Source: Gryganskiella cystojenkinii | Lineage: Eukaryota > Mortierellomycota > Mortierellomycetes > Mortierellales > Mortierellaceae | Reading direction: 5' to 3' | Length of the DNA: 45,344 bases | Assembly: GCA_015852425.1 (NCBI GenBank) | Contig: JAAAIG010000026.1 | Location: 1-45,344 of the forward strand | Shown here: positions 10,901-23,157 of the stretch, piece after piece | How positions within the stretch are numbered: position 1 is the first letter of the stretch | How the letters are laid out: every line of letters begins with the position of its first letter | Notes under the pieces: model-generated | Seen by the model: only the letters and a program-made list of their open reading frames with translations | Told to the model about the DNA's origin: nothing | Databases searched by the model: none | Translations under genes and position numbers: made by a program

Positions 10901-12015
10901 AGTTGCTCATTGTCACCCTCGTTCCAGAAAATGGGATCGCAACTCTGAATTTAAACTAGAACTAAAGAAGCTTTTGCTATCTGGACAGACCCGGCCGACA
11001 TGTAGTCTACTATGATTGTGCCAACGGACTTTGAGCCTTTTTCATTCCCCGTTGTTCGTCTTTTTCCTCATGGGAAAATATTTCTGAGAGTTGATTGGGT
11101 TGCCACCAAAAATCAAAAGAGCCATTGCTAAGAAGGGTTGCTCTTCAACTGATTATTGGTTCATTTGTTTTTGTTCCTTCTTGCTAAGAAGCATTTTCCT
11201 TTTGGTCCCATCGGCGGCCTCTTGTATTTCTCTCGAATCGAGAGGATATCGTGACAGTCAGTGCTGGAGGCTATCTAAGGAGAAAAGAATTGGCCCCGTT
11301 ATCTAAGGAGGGTGATCGATGCTTTCCGAGGAGAGCGCGACAGAAAAACAAGAAACACAGAGTGGTCGAAAGGGAAAACTACCTCTTTAAAATATGGAAT
11401 ACTGTAGTCCATGCTTGAATATTGTGGTGGAATTTAGTTGCGTGAACCTGGAAATCGTGACAGTGATCTTGTCAGCAAACTAAAAAAAAAAAAAAAAAGG
11501 GTTTTACTAAGCGTTTTTTTTTTTTTAGTTTTTGGGTCCATGCTTGTCCCAGTCAAACTTGACCCATCGTGAGAAATGATGAAGGTCAAAGTACGAAGAG
11601 CTAAAATATCTTTTTCGCGTAATCTTTGCAATGGACACCATCATGCGTTCTTCAAGGTACTCATAATAGTCAACAATCGGCCAAATACAGAACCAGGAAG
11701 TCTTTGGCGATGTCAATTTTTTTTTGTCGCTATTCATCTCACAGAGGAGGGAAATCCTTTTTTTGTATTCTTTCTTTGAAAACTGCGGTAGTGACTAAGC
11801 ATTAATATCTACAGGGTGGAGGTGAGGGTATGTGGCACAGCGCCTCGTAATCATAAACAACGATAGGCGATGATGGCGGGATATGAAGTACGATAGAGGA
11901 TAATATGTATAACGAGTATTAGATGATATAGGGGGAGGGAAAGAGGGCGTTATTCAGGGTGAGGTTTTTTTCCTTGAGTCTGATGACATGTCGGCCACTC
12001 CACGGACTTCTCTGC

Positions 12016-14361
12016 TCAGCCATGATGTTGTTTCGTCAACCGGAGAGCTTCCTGTTGAGCTCGACTCAACGCGTGATAGACGACCAGCGTCTCGATTCTA
12101 TTCCTGGAGCTCCTCTCGGACGTTACGTTGGCTTGGTTAGGGTAGATATACCCGGAGACTGGGACCGCCCCGGACCCATGTTGGACCACATCCTCTGGGT
12201 AACCGAGACTGACAGGGTTTTGGCCGAGTTGGGACATCCTATTCAAGATCGAGATTGGGCCGTCCTGGCTGTGGTTCAAGGAGAGTTCCCGAGTCTCGAG
12301 CACGCTCACGCGGCGGTGATCACTGCTGAAGCTGTTGCGTGCGCTGCCAAACGCTCGTCCGAGGAAACTCTGGGGTCGCATTTCATCTTGACTTTGAAGG
12401 ACTCTTCTCGCAGATTGATCGCCACCACCGACGGCCAAGGCAGCGGCGCCGCTTCCTGCTCCTGACACAGCAATCTCTCTTGCGATTGTGTTTCGAGTGC
12501 GACGTTTCCGACGACGGACGAATAACCAAAAGGTACCTCCAACCAAAAATGCAGTGACAAAGAATGCGATCGCAAGGACAGCGCCAATGCTTAGTTGCCC
12601 CCCATTTTTGTTGCTCGAGTTTGAAGGTTGGGAGTCGGGCATGAGGACTTTTGGGTCGTATTGGTTGATCCAGGTGTTTGTCGTGGTGTCCAGCAAAGCC
12701 ACGTTGGTCGTATCCTGAACCTTGTGAGAGGTGACGCCTGTTTCGTAGTAAGCAAAAAGTTTGTGTGAGTGTGTGTGTGAGTGTATTGTGTGCACGTGCG
12801 TGTGTGAATGTTCGGAAAAGAGAATGTTGTAAACAAATTCGACGGCAAAATAAAAAGGGAAAAAAGGAAGAATGAAAGAGGATAAAGAAACGTAAAAGTC
12901 AGGAGAAAGGTTGAAGAAGTTAAAATGGTCAAGATGGAAACTAAGGGGTTGAACCCTTTCTTCGCCTTCGTTTTCTCTTTGCCCTTGAATGACAATAAAA
13001 GGAGATCAGCCACTCTCACAACCGGACCAACCATGACCGCCCTTTGACATCATGTGGAGAAATAGTTGCGTTTTGTTGTCTGTGTGTCATGTTTGTTGAT
13101 AGTTGGCCTCACCCCTCAGTCGCAACAGTTGCTTGCCATGCTTCGAACCCACATTTTTTTTTTATGGCTTGTTCAGGATTGCCAGCATTGCTTTCTTTAA
13201 ATAGACAATTCCAATTGCGAGATCGGTGACTTACCAAACGTTACCACCATGGTGGTTCCAGCCATTGTCGCTGTATGTCCCCACCTCTTTGGGATCGTCC
13301 CTTTGGCTGCAGGGGCGGACCAGGACATGGAGGGTAAATCCAGGTAAAAAGTCACCCAGAACGCATTCCTGAAATCCGAAGTCCCACCATAGACCAACAT
13401 GGTCGTCGTGTTCACCAACACGGTCGAGAAACTTACGCGCGGGTCCGGAGGGGACCCCGAAATCGGAACGATTTTCCATTCTGCAGTATCGGATTGGGTA
13501 TCCATAACATAAGCTTGGGACAGATTGACAAGTAAACCCTGCGCGTTGATCCCTCCGAGGATAATGGCCCGTCCGTCCGGGGTCAACGTCATGGTATGCT
13601 GAGCGAGTGCTGGTGCATCCCTGGCCAGCGAGACGGCTGAGTTTGTCTTGGGTGCGAAATCAAAAGAGGGACTCAGGGTGAGCAGGGATGAAACGATGGT
13701 ACTGCTATTGTGCGGGCTAGCGGTGGTGGCTGCGGTGGCTGCCGCTGGTGCTGTTGTCGCTGTCCCGTTGGTCGTGTGGTTTGATAATAGGTATCCACCC
13801 TGGACGAGAACTCCGTCCTTGCCAGTAATCAGAGACGCATGATAGACTCGTCGGAGTGCATCCACCGTTATGTTTGTTGTTGTCCCATTGGCGATGACAG
13901 TCGCTGGTGACATGAGGGGGCTGGTCCAGGTTCCTGAGAGTCCCTGTGAGGTATCATAGAGAAAGAGAGGTAACGTTGAGGCTGAGCTTGGGATGGACTC
14001 GCCACCTTCCACGACTAGCAGACTCGTTGAACCTTGGATAGCCCTATTCATGACATGTCCACTGAGGGGTATCCGTAGACGTGTGGCAGTGGTAAATAGA
14101 GGACTGGAGGTCGACCAGGGTCGACTCAGGTCCAAGGCGAGCAATTCGTCGAGGATTGAGGTCTGGTTGAGGTTATCTTGAGTGGTGCCTCCACTTAGGA
14201 AGAGCGTTGTGTCGATGAGGGACTTTTATGCATTTGGGAACGTGGGGTGGAGACGACAAACTATTAGCATTTGGGGTATTGAAGTCTTCTGAATGCGAAA
14301 TGACCAGGGTTACGAAACTTCTTACAGCAGCATGGGACCATCGAACGACAGGGATGCTCAT
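12016..14361 (-). CDS. kelch-repeat protein with one transmembrane helix
   Basis: Three exons, 14361-14326, 14222-13235 and 12737-12016, are joined in phase over introns of 103 and 497 bp and give 581 residues. The junctions restore kelch motifs: RWSHAA joins SLIDTTLFLSGG, and VVTFG joins GVTSHK. Kelch-type GG strands recur (LFLSGG, VLVQGG, AIILGG, MLVYGG, VVTFGG), predicting a beta-propeller outside the cell. N-glycosylation sequons are frequent. A hydrophobic helix at about residues 390-414 is followed by RRRKRR, the expected stop-transfer, and by a tail of about 165 residues. I could not find an exon encoding the expected signal peptide upstream of 14361. Its start is probably incomplete, and a branch/acceptor-like TACTAATGAG sits exactly there. 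A cell-surface or wall-sensing role is inference. Confidence 0.82.
12758..12810. repeat. TG-rich microsatellite inside kelch intron
   Basis: Imperfect (TG)n with GAG and GCACG interruptions sits within the 497-bp second intron of the kelch gene. On the transcribed strand it is CA-rich, close to the acceptor side. Confidence 0.7.
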
Positions 14362-15875
14362 TAGTAATTAGGAAGGGAATGTAAGTCAAATTGAAATGAG
14401 GTTATGCAAATGGGAGGATCTATCAAGACGGAAAAAAAAATGCGACTGAAAGTGAAGGGAAGAGCCGTGTGGGTCCATTTTTTTCCTGTGATGCACGGTT
14501 GCGCTGTGGTGCATTTTGTGGAAGCGAGGAGAGATTCTCAAGGAGACAGGTGTCTTTAGGGGAGCCTTTACGGTGGAGTAGCGTGTGATCAAACCAAAAT
14601 TAAAAAATAGTCCAATTGTCAAAGTTCGCGTCGAATATCACATAATTATTCATTATTGGCAGTAACAACGAAGATTTCTCAAAATGTTGATGAAGAGAGG
14701 ACGTTGCGGAAAAATGACCATAGCGGCGGAAGACAAAACGGGGTTGAGGTCCACGCCTGAAGTTTCGTCGGAAAGTATTTTCCACAGAAACGTCGATGCT
14801 GGATTTATGGACGCGTCGCTAACAGAGAACAAGGCATAGAGACATAGCCTTTGTTCTTCTACAACTTCCTTGTCAATTGGAGACGTGTTGTTTGCGTGAA
14901 AAGTGAATATTGGCGGTGGCTGACCAACTCTGGCGCTCTCTCGATCAAAAACGTTTCTGACAATCGTCAGAAGCGAAAAAGAGTAGTGGATCCCTGAGGA
15001 AAAAGATCGGGCCCTCCACCCATTGGTAACAATGGTGGACGAGCAAGATGATCATCGAAACAAAAGGGCAATTAGAATACTAAGCAAATCATCGTCTTCA
15101 GCCCAAAGCCGAAAACAAACGAACCAGCGAAAATGGTGCGAGAGACCAAGATAGCGAATGCCGAGAATCGGTAAGGGAAAAGTTGGAGTGGCCGTGCTGG
15201 GCTGTTGTTTGTTGCCTTTTACATTTTTTTTTAGCTCACAGAGTGCAAGTCAAGCGCTGAGAAAACGAGGTAGTCGTCTTCGAAAGTCGACAGTCAGAAA
15301 AAACGCTCTTTGTCTTGCGGACATTCCACGTAAAAAAAAGAGATTCTCCGGGGAGCTAGCAATTGACTTTGAATGTTGAGTATAATACGGTTTTTTGACC
15401 CCGGATCGGCTTTTGCTTCTTGACGACGATATGAGATCCTCTCTTTATGGTTCGATTCTCTATCGAATCCGCCCTCGTTTTCTCTCTCTCTCACCGCCGA
15501 ATGAGCACTTTTTTCTTTCGTTCATTCCTAGTGCTCTCTTCTACCATGACATCTTTGTCCTTGACTCCAGGGGAAACAACAATAGCCCTGAACCTTCAGG
15601 GACCGACGTTTGTTGTCACTTGTCTCACCTAAGGAAGCACATTTTTTTCATTCATTCAATGCCTTCTTTTCAGTGGTAGTCTCTCGCCATGTAAAGCAAA
15701 CAATTGCTGATGTTTTGCGTGTCTGAAAATGAATTTTAAAAGCAATTTCTATTTTTTTTTTTTTGGTACTCCTCTCTTAATTCTCTTCCCATCCTTCTTC
15801 ATCTGCATCTTTCCCTTTTTTTCCCCATTCAACTCCTTCCTTTCTTCCCTCCCCTCACCGCTGTCCCATTCTCCG
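14362..15875. promoter_or_regulatory. divergent interval between the kelch and Hsp70-like genes
   Basis: This 1.5-kb interval separates genes that start on opposite strands, so it should hold both promoters and perhaps a missing first exon of the kelch gene. The last 150 bp before 15876 is strongly pyrimidine-rich on the plus strand, like the leader of the Hsp70-like gene. An imperfect inverted repeat (CCACCCATTG-GTAA-CAATGGTGG) lies near 15016-15038. No clear protein-coding exon was found. Confidence 0.5.
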
Positions 15876-18800
15876 ATGAAGTCCTTCAAGAGTGTCTTTC
15901 GCTCATCAAAAAAGAAGGAAAAGAGCAATGCCGCATCAGAATCTAAAGACGCTGATCATCCTGCAGTAAAGCACAGCATCCCCTCGCCCTCACCCTCCTC
16001 AACCTATCTCCCAGAGACCCCTCCCAAGGAACAACCATCAGTCTCCACAGCCAACGGCACAATTTCTTCATCTCGTTCCGTCGGTCATCACTCTAATGCC
16101 AGTAGCATAAGTCGCGCAGGAGTCGCTCCTCTTCCAGCAGAACACGAAGAGGCCGACCTCCCTCCAGTCCCAACAGTCCCCTCGACTTTTACTAACGGCA
16201 CCACCTCCAGCTCTTCCGTGGTCGACTTGACTACACTAGCACAGCCACATTCACCTGTGCGTACCCCAGTAGCAACCGTCGTATCCACGCCCTCTCAACG
16301 ATCATCTCCTCAACTGTCGTCCCCTCAACTGGTTCAGCAACCCCCACTCGTCTCGACTTATGCACTCCAAATACCCTCCGAAATTGAGTATGATGCTGAT
16401 ACCCGACCCACAGAACCAGATGTTCGATCCCCTCATGCTGTTCAACCTGGAGTTGAACCCGATCCAATCGAGCCTTCGTCTTCCGCAACCCCTGTCGTTG
16501 CCGCCGCCGCTATTACTGCCGCTGCGACCGTGGCATCCTCTTCCTCAATTGCACCGACAACGACTACAGCAGAAAGTGTTGACGATGAGGAATCATTGCA
16601 ATCCAATAACTTGCCACCTTCCTACAACAGTTTAAACATCCCTCTGCATGCAGCTTCAGCACCTTCGCCTAATATGCTCCCCCCAACGGCTCAAGAGGAC
16701 TCTCTCGTCATGGAGAACAGCACGAGCATCAGCAGTCCCTCGGCTTCCTCACCCTCAATGCCCTATGTTGCCCCACCTCCATCCTCTCCTCTGACTACGA
16801 GAGAGAACAACGCGTTCCAGGCTGCGGTTGCCTCGGTCACCCCTCAAATGCAACATCAACAACCCTGGGCGACTCAACAGCAGGCTTATTCCCCAGCGGC
16901 GTCGGCTTCATCCACCGCCGCCGCTTCCGCGACAGGATCACAACACTATGCGCATCGACCATACGTGATGCCCGGTAGTGAGAACCAGACGTACCCGATT
17001 ATCATGGCCATTGATTGGGGCACGACCTATTCCTCTATGGCTTATGCGTACCAGCAAGATGGCGAAGTTCATGAAGTTTCGACTTGGTGAGTGTGTTTTC
17101 TGTTCTCTCCTTTTGCACTTCTTTTTTTTCAATCTATATGTGATTTATATTCACTTTTGAGCGGAATCAAGGTAGACGACTTGGGAGGAAGAGGAAGGCA
17201 CAGCAATACCGATGTATTTTGGCCGTTATGAACGGAAATACAACTCTCATGGCAAAGTGAGAAAGCTTAAGTTGGGGTGGAAAGCAAGCCCACAAATAAG
17301 AGGCCGAGATGAGAGCAAAAGAGGTGCAGAGCGACAAGATTGTGAGCGTGCCAAGAAAACCAGGCAAGGAAAAGTTCGACCTCAAGAATTGGAAGCGTAA
17401 GAGGCTCTCCACACGGACTTGCTGAAGGGGAAAACGAGGGAAAACAAGCTTTTCTTTTTCAATCACTTAACTTTTTCGCGTCGCACGATCCTCTCATCAC
17501 AGAGAAGGAAAACCTTATTCTTCAAAAATCAACGGCGTCCTTTCTCTCTTTTTTGTCGCCGTGTCCATGTGGCACTGCAACTTTGCAAAACGCCTCAACA
17601 CCGACCTTCAAACTGCCTGAAACTAATATCTCTTTTCTGCCCTGTTAGGCCTAAACAAACGCACAACTACCCCAAGGTTCCAACCTGTAATTTGTACGGA
17701 CCTGGATCCAAGGAAATTCTCGAGTGGGGTTACACTGCCAAGGTTGCCATCACGAAACCCCCGTTCAAGAACCATGTCTTGCTCTCGAAATACAAACTTC
17801 ATCTCGATGATGCCTCGGGTCCTCACCCTCCTTTGCCTAACGGACTCACGGTCGTGGACGCCATCGCAGATTATCTCCGTCTCTTTCATGCTCATGTTGT
17901 TCAGGTATTCATTTTTTTTTAAAAAAAATCTTGTGATTAATAATTGCTGTTGAGTGGCCGTCCAGGATTTTGTGGTTTTTTTTCGAGGCTAATGCAATTT
18001 CGTCCGCTTTTCTATCTGATAGTCGGTCCTCAAAGGATTTGGTGCCGCGTTTGAACAACAACACATTCAATACTGTCTCTCGGTTCCAGCCATGTGGACT
18101 GATAACGCTAAAGCTATGATGCGTCAAGCAGCCCTTCAAGCCGGAATGATCTCGCCTCTCGACCCGCCTCACCGTCTTCTCTTGATCTCTGAGCCCGAGG
18201 CCGCCGCGCTGTACTGTGAAAAGAAGTGTGATCAATTCTCAATCGGCCATGGTCAACGGTTCATGATCTGTGATGCCGGAGGTGGTACTGTGGATCTGAT
18301 TGTCTTTGAAGTCGCTGTAGGACCCCATGGACGCACTCTTAGAGAAGTCACCCGTGGTTCCGGACACAGTTGTGGATCCATCTTTTTGGATGAACGTATG
18401 GAGGCCCTTTTGAGGAAACGATTCGCCAAATGGCAAGAAAAGGGACTCACGGCCGCCAACTGGGTTCAACTCATGGAGACTTTCATCCACAACGTCAAGC
18501 CGCTTTTCGATGGTGTCGAGGATCAATACCTTACCATGCCCGCTGTTCCCGGACGTGCCGATCTGACGGATTATGACATTGGTCTCGAGGATGGTGTCTT
18601 GACCGTGACCGCAGAGGAGATGAGACGCGAAGTTTTTGATCCAGTCGTGAACGATGTCCTGCGCTTAATTCAACATCAGCTTCAACAGACCCATTACCAA
18701 TGTCATGCTATTTTCCTCGTTGGTGGATTCGGTTGTTCTGGATACCTCCATAACCGGGTCCAGGCTGAATTTGGATCCCGAGTCCCTATGATTGGCGTCC

Positions 18801-19303
18801 CACCCCGTGCAGAGTTGGCGGTCGTTCGTGGCGCAGCCTATGCAGGATTGATGCCCAGGACGATCACTCAACGTGTTGCCCGTCGATGGTACGGAGTCGA
18901 CTCCCTGATGGCCTATGAAGAGGGTTATGATCAGCCCCACAAAAAAGTTCGGGATCGTGAGGGAATGGTCCGCGCAAGGGACCGTTTCTCAGTCTATGTC
19001 TCGCCTGGTCAACAGATTGGTGTGGACGAATGTATCACGAAACGGTACATTACTTATCAATACCCGAAACCCGTCAACTCTCCACTTTTCGCGTGTTCGT
19101 CCATGAGTTTACCTCGGTACGTGGATTCGCCCATGGTGGAAAAGATTGGTGATTTCCTGATCCCGTTGCCGTTCGTGCCTGGTGCTCAACCGGGTCACAA
19201 GATGGTCTTTGAACTGAGAATGTATTTCGGTGCTACTGAGATCCGTGCTGAGGCCGAAGTCAACGGTATGGTCGTCAGCACGAGGTGCCAATTCTCTGGA
19301 TGA
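15876..19303 (+). CDS. Hsp70-like ATPase with long disordered N-terminus
   Basis: Three exons, 15876-17086, 17649-17904 and 18023-19303, join in phase and give 915 residues. The first about 375 residues are Ser/Pro/Ala/Thr-rich and probably disordered, after a basic start (MKSFKSVFRSSKKKEK). The actin/Hsp70 nucleotide-binding fold follows: phosphate-1 motif MAIDWGTTYSSMA at about residue 377, phosphate-2 motif CDAGGGTVDLIVFEV near 573, and adenosine motif IFLVGGFGCSGYL near 720. It lacks a canonical substrate-binding domain and EEVD tail, so it resembles the divergent HSPA12-type group rather than a housekeeping Hsp70. The start at 15876 is preferred over the in-frame ATG at 15729, whose extra 49 residues look like a translated pyrimidine-rich leader. 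Its client or partner cannot be read from sequence. Confidence 0.88.
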
Positions 19304-19463
19304 TAAAAAAACCGATCAGTAAGGCGCAAGGTGCAAGGATGATACCCTTCTACATACTGTCCATCCTTGTCTCTGACGCTCCCTCTTAAAACCTATTAAA
19401 TTAATTTTCAAAACACATTTGACCTATATGTGGTACAGCAAAGCGATCTTGGGGCACTATTTT

Positions 19464-20230
19464 CTATTCACGACTTCTTGGGAGGGGTTGAGAGCGCAAG
19501 AAGACTGCAAAGACCTCGTTGATGCGAAATTCCATGTATGTGTTCTCCTTACAACAGTCAAGACAGTCCTGCACGTCCGCCTTCCTAAGGACATCTCCCA
19601 GTTTGAAACTTAACGCTGTCTCTCCAAGCACGCGAAAGAGGCGAGCGCCGGCGAGAGCTACGCCCTTAGAGCCTGAATCCTGTCTGCCAGTATGAACAAT
19701 GGGCAGGGCAGGTAGACGTGGGCTTGCGTCAGAGGTCCCGAGACTCGAAAGAAGCGCATTTGTGCTTAAATCATCCACCGTGTCACCTGACGTAGGTGAT
19801 CAACGAGCGCTGCTGGGCGGATAAACCACCTCTCTCTCGAGTCCAGGATCCCCATGGCGATATGGGCGCTCTCACGATCAAAAAAAGAATCCGGATCTTG
19901 TTGAAGCGTGGTGTGGGTTCAAACGAAAGCAGATGGTCTCGCCTCCAACTGACATGACCCACCAATGAGACGTCCTTTGCAAAAAAACCTGCGTTTCTCG
20001 ACGATTGAGAGAGGCAAGGTTACAAAGGACGAACCGAGGTGGGTATAAACTGGTTGTGAGAGAGATCGACGAGGAATAGACGGGTTCAGTTTGTGACGCA
20101 GGGCCATGCATTGATGGCGAGATCATCATATGGAATCCTGGGCTAGGCACTCTGGTCGATACGCGAAAAAGACCGGGCACCAACTGGCCGAGGCACATCA
20201 ACTGAGGACTGTCATTGATCGGTAGGAGAA
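19464..20230 (-). pseudogene. decayed gene fragment, unknown family
   Basis: Minus-strand coding-like blocks are interrupted by stops and frame changes. The clearest block (19778-19464) reads LSTNALLSSLGTSDASPRL and continues through ADVQDCLDCCKENTYMEF. An upstream block reads MSVGGETICFRLNP and ILDSRERWFI in different frames. Part of this region (about 19735-19965) is repeated in inverted orientation near 30.05-30.28 kb. I do not recognise the protein family. The broken frames in both copies argue that this is a relic rather than a spliced gene. Confidence 0.55.
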
Positions 20231-20477
20231 ATCACTTTCAGGGAGGTAAACCCTTGTCCTACATGTATTAGCACTGTTCGGTGAGGCTGTTGACAAGCGG
20301 TTACTGGTGAAATCACACTAACAACTGGTGCGTGTGATGAAGTCGACGTGGAGGCATATGTGGTTCATTGAGCAGTCCCTATGCCTTGGCGATGTTCTCG
20401 ACTTCATTGTCATCGGAGTAGGTTTTCGCACCTGAGACCGGGGAACCTGAGATACCGTAGGACTCGCCATAAATTCT

Positions 20478-20900
20478 CTAAGTAACAACGGTGCCGGGAG
20501 ACATGTCGACGGAGCGCAAACCCAGGGGTGAGATCCACCGAGTCAGGAGTGCTCCACGTTGTTCGTCGCTCATAAAGCCGATAAAGTCGTCATCAAAGAT
20601 CAGGTTTCGAAGTTTTGGGCAAGGTGCGTCGAGAGTGAGCTTGGACAAAGACGACTCCCAGGTCAGGGTCTCGAGATCGGGGCATCGCTTGATCAAGTCC
20701 TTCATCAAGATCTCACAGTTAGACATGAATCCAGCACAGATCAGGTGCCTGAGGTTCAACACAGGATAGGCGCGACCAGGTTGTGACAACGTACTATTTC
20801 TCGCCACTGACAGGGCCGAGTTGGAAGCGGTGGCGCCGATTGTCGCGTCTGTGGCTATCTCGTGGCCCTATGGTCTCTGTCGCTGCCGCCTTTGAGGTCA
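20478..20900 (-). pseudogene. F-box/leucine-rich-repeat-like fragment
   Basis: A minus-strand frame ends at 20478 and is open upstream to a stop near 20870. It reads LRHLICAGFM, LIKRCPDLETLTW and CPKLRNLIF, the spacing and leucine pattern of the irregular LRRs in fungal F-box proteins. The F-box and most repeats are missing and no start codon is convincing, so it is probably a fragment. It lies between the decayed gene at 19.4-20.2 kb and the end of RTF1, in a small patch of gene debris. Confidence 0.4.
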
Positions 20901-21011
20901 CCGTCGCTATTACATCTTTCTCGAGCAGCGACCGGCAAAAAGTAAACAGCAAGATTTTTATGAGGAATATGCTTCTGGACTAGAGGGTGCACAAATAGTT
21001 GATGCCAATTT

Positions 21012-23157
21012 TTAGATGTCGTCCATGTCAATATCTATTTCAAAGTCATCCTTGCTCGAAGCAATCACCTCCTCCATTCTCGACTGAGGCATGGCCGGGG
21101 CGGTAGCAACAGCTTCGGCCGTCTGAGCTGGAGTAACTGCTGTCGCTGCTGGAGGTGTCGCGACGGCAGGGGTGCTCTTGCCCGAATCCGCAGCCTCAGA
21201 CGGTGTGCCAGGTAACGACATTTCGTAGACCATCTTGGGGACCGTCTTGCGTCTCGCGAACGGATCCACGTCCTTGCCCTCGGTACCCTTGGCCCTGTTC
21301 ACCTTGGTCAATCTCTCTTCGGCCTCACGACCCGAGGTTCGGTTCAAGTTTCGGTTCCTCTCGTTCAATTTCGCCCAGACATCCAACTTGTCCGCACGGA
21401 GATCTTTCTGGTTCAACTCTGTTTGCTTTAACTCTTGCAAACGCCTCTCAGTCTCCTCGGCCTCTTCCCGAGATTGAAGCGACATTTGTTGCTCCAGAAT
21501 CGTACGATGAACAATCGGGTTCAGACGACCTTGCTTCATCTGTTGTTTGAGCTCGATAATATCCTCAACCTCCTTGTTCGAGAGTGTGTAGTTTGCAGCG
21601 TGCTCAAGATCCTTCTTTTTGTTCTCGACATGTTCCAGCGTGACCATATCGGTCTTGTCGGTCCTCAACACAATCTCGAACCGTCTAAACTCTTCCTCGG
21701 TAAAGGGCGAGTTCGAGATGGCCTCCATGGTAAAAGCCCTCTCGGCTGCGCCGTGTTTCAAGGTCAGGGTCAGGTTTGTCATGGTCTTGCCGACAGGGTA
21801 AATCTTGGATTGTTTGCCGACGGAAACGACCTCGGTAATTCTGTACACGGGTCGGTTACGATCGTTTCCAATCGAGAATCGCACAAAACAACCGACGATC
21901 GTATCCTTGAAAAAGGGACTGTAGCACCATTTCTCGATTTTGTCGCGTGTCATCCGGATACTGTTAAGATCTTCCAGGGTCGCAGGCTTCCGTGCCACAC
22001 TCTTGGATGAAGACGATTTCTTGGTCTCAGGTTCCGAGTCATAGGCATCATCCTCTTCTGCTGATGAGGACGACTCATCACTTTTGTCACTGTAGTCGAT
22101 CGAATCCCTGCGTCTGCGTCTGGGCTCTGGTGAGTGCGAGCGACGAGCCTAAATGATTTTCGAAAAGAACAAAGGCGGTTGTCAGAGACGCCAGTTTCCA
22201 GTTGTAAAGACCTAGCTGTACAAGTCCTGTTCCTGGTGTACCTTCTTCCGCTCCTGTGCTCTTTTGAGATCGGCCAAAGCCTTTGTATTTCCAGTCTTTG
22301 AATCCTTTGCACGAGTTGATCCTATATTTGGTAAAAGGAAACGTTTCGTTTAGGTGAGTTAATGCTGTTCAAAACATCTCCCTTGATGACAACGTCATGA
22401 TGAGGACCCTGTTCAAAGAAAGATAGTTTCGCATTTACGTCGTGTAGAATCCCTGTTTGATGCTCCTTTCCTGCTCCTGGTAGCTTCTTCGGCTTTCTTC
22501 AGGCGTACTGCAATCTGTCTCTGATCCAAGAGATCTGAACGCTACATCAAGCAGAGTAATAGTAAACAAAGATCTTAATAAGCAATTCAGTGGCAAAAAA
22601 AAAGGAGCTTCGTACTGTCAATCGCGGCAGTGATTCCATTGATGTACCTTCTTTGCACGCTCAAAGAGGATCTGTTCACGGTCGACTTCGTTCATGGCCA
22701 TGAGCTCGGCACGATCCTTAGCATCACCATAGTATTCAGCATCGTATTCGTCCACGGGTCCTTCGTCCTCGTCGTCATCCTCGTCTTGATCATCAGATCT
22801 CTCTGACAATTCACCCTCAGAGATTTCCTCATCAGAAGAGTCCCTATAGAGAAAAGGGGTAGTGTTATGACTCGACGAGTGAGTTTTGCGGGGTGATAAT
22901 AAAAACAGTAGGTTGACCCCTGGGCGGAAAGAATAGCAGTTGGAGATCTTGTGCTGTGCGGTGGTTGATTGTTTGTTGTTGCTGTTGATGTTATCAGGGA
23001 ACAAGCGCAGATTCAAACAACAATCGCGCTCTTGTTGATTGACGGGTGGATAGGTGTGGCATGATCATCAATACCTGGATCTTCTTCTGCGTCTGCCTTT
23101 GTTGGAGTCGGTTTTTGAGGTCGCCAAGAGGCGCAGGATCACGTCGGCGGCGGACAT
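21012..23157 (-). CDS. RTF1: RTF1, Paf1-complex subunit (Plus3 domain)
   Basis: Five exons, 23157-23075, 22843-22648, 22541-22439, 22321-22242 and 22148-21012, give 532 residues; all four junctions keep phase. The N-terminus is basic, then acidic (EGELSERSDDQDEDDDEDEG), then carries the YYGDAKDRAELMAMNEVDREQILFERAKK segment typical of RTF1. The Plus3 domain spans roughly residues 211-340 (IRMTRDKIEKWCYSPFFKDTIVGCFVRFSIG ...). A charged helical region follows (LKQQMKQGRLNPIVHRTILEQQMSLQ), then an acidic C-terminus ending IDIDMDDI. In other eukaryotes RTF1 links the Paf1 complex to elongating RNA polymerase II through Spt5 and promotes H2B ubiquitination. Length matches yeast and fission-yeast orthologues (about 560). 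It is divergent from PEX8. Confidence 0.95.

Larger units (their letters stand above)
5618..12015. other. 6.4-kb gene-poor region upstream of the bZIP gene
   Basis: No frame here survives as a protein candidate. Its main character is strand asymmetry. From about 5.75 kb to 9.0 kb the plus strand is mostly purine-rich, so a transcript from the minus strand would be CU-rich, as expected of a long 5' leader or promoter of the bZIP gene. Part of 5.99-6.18 kb has the opposite bias. Smaller items inside it (AP-1 palindrome, short repeats, poly-C tract) are listed separately. The right end (about 11.8-12.0 kb) is the 3' flank of the kelch gene. Confidence 0.55.

Noticed and set aside
11959..12465. 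168-codon plus-strand open frame
   Set aside because: It is the antisense shadow of the kelch protein's cytoplasmic tail, which is supported by phase-consistent splicing and a clear membrane helix.
15729..15875. In-frame upstream ATG giving a hydrophobic N-terminus to the Hsp70-like protein
   Set aside because: The extra 49 residues are translated pyrimidine-rich leader (Phe/Leu/Ser/Pro runs); the basic MKSFKSVFRSSKKKEK start is more protein-like.
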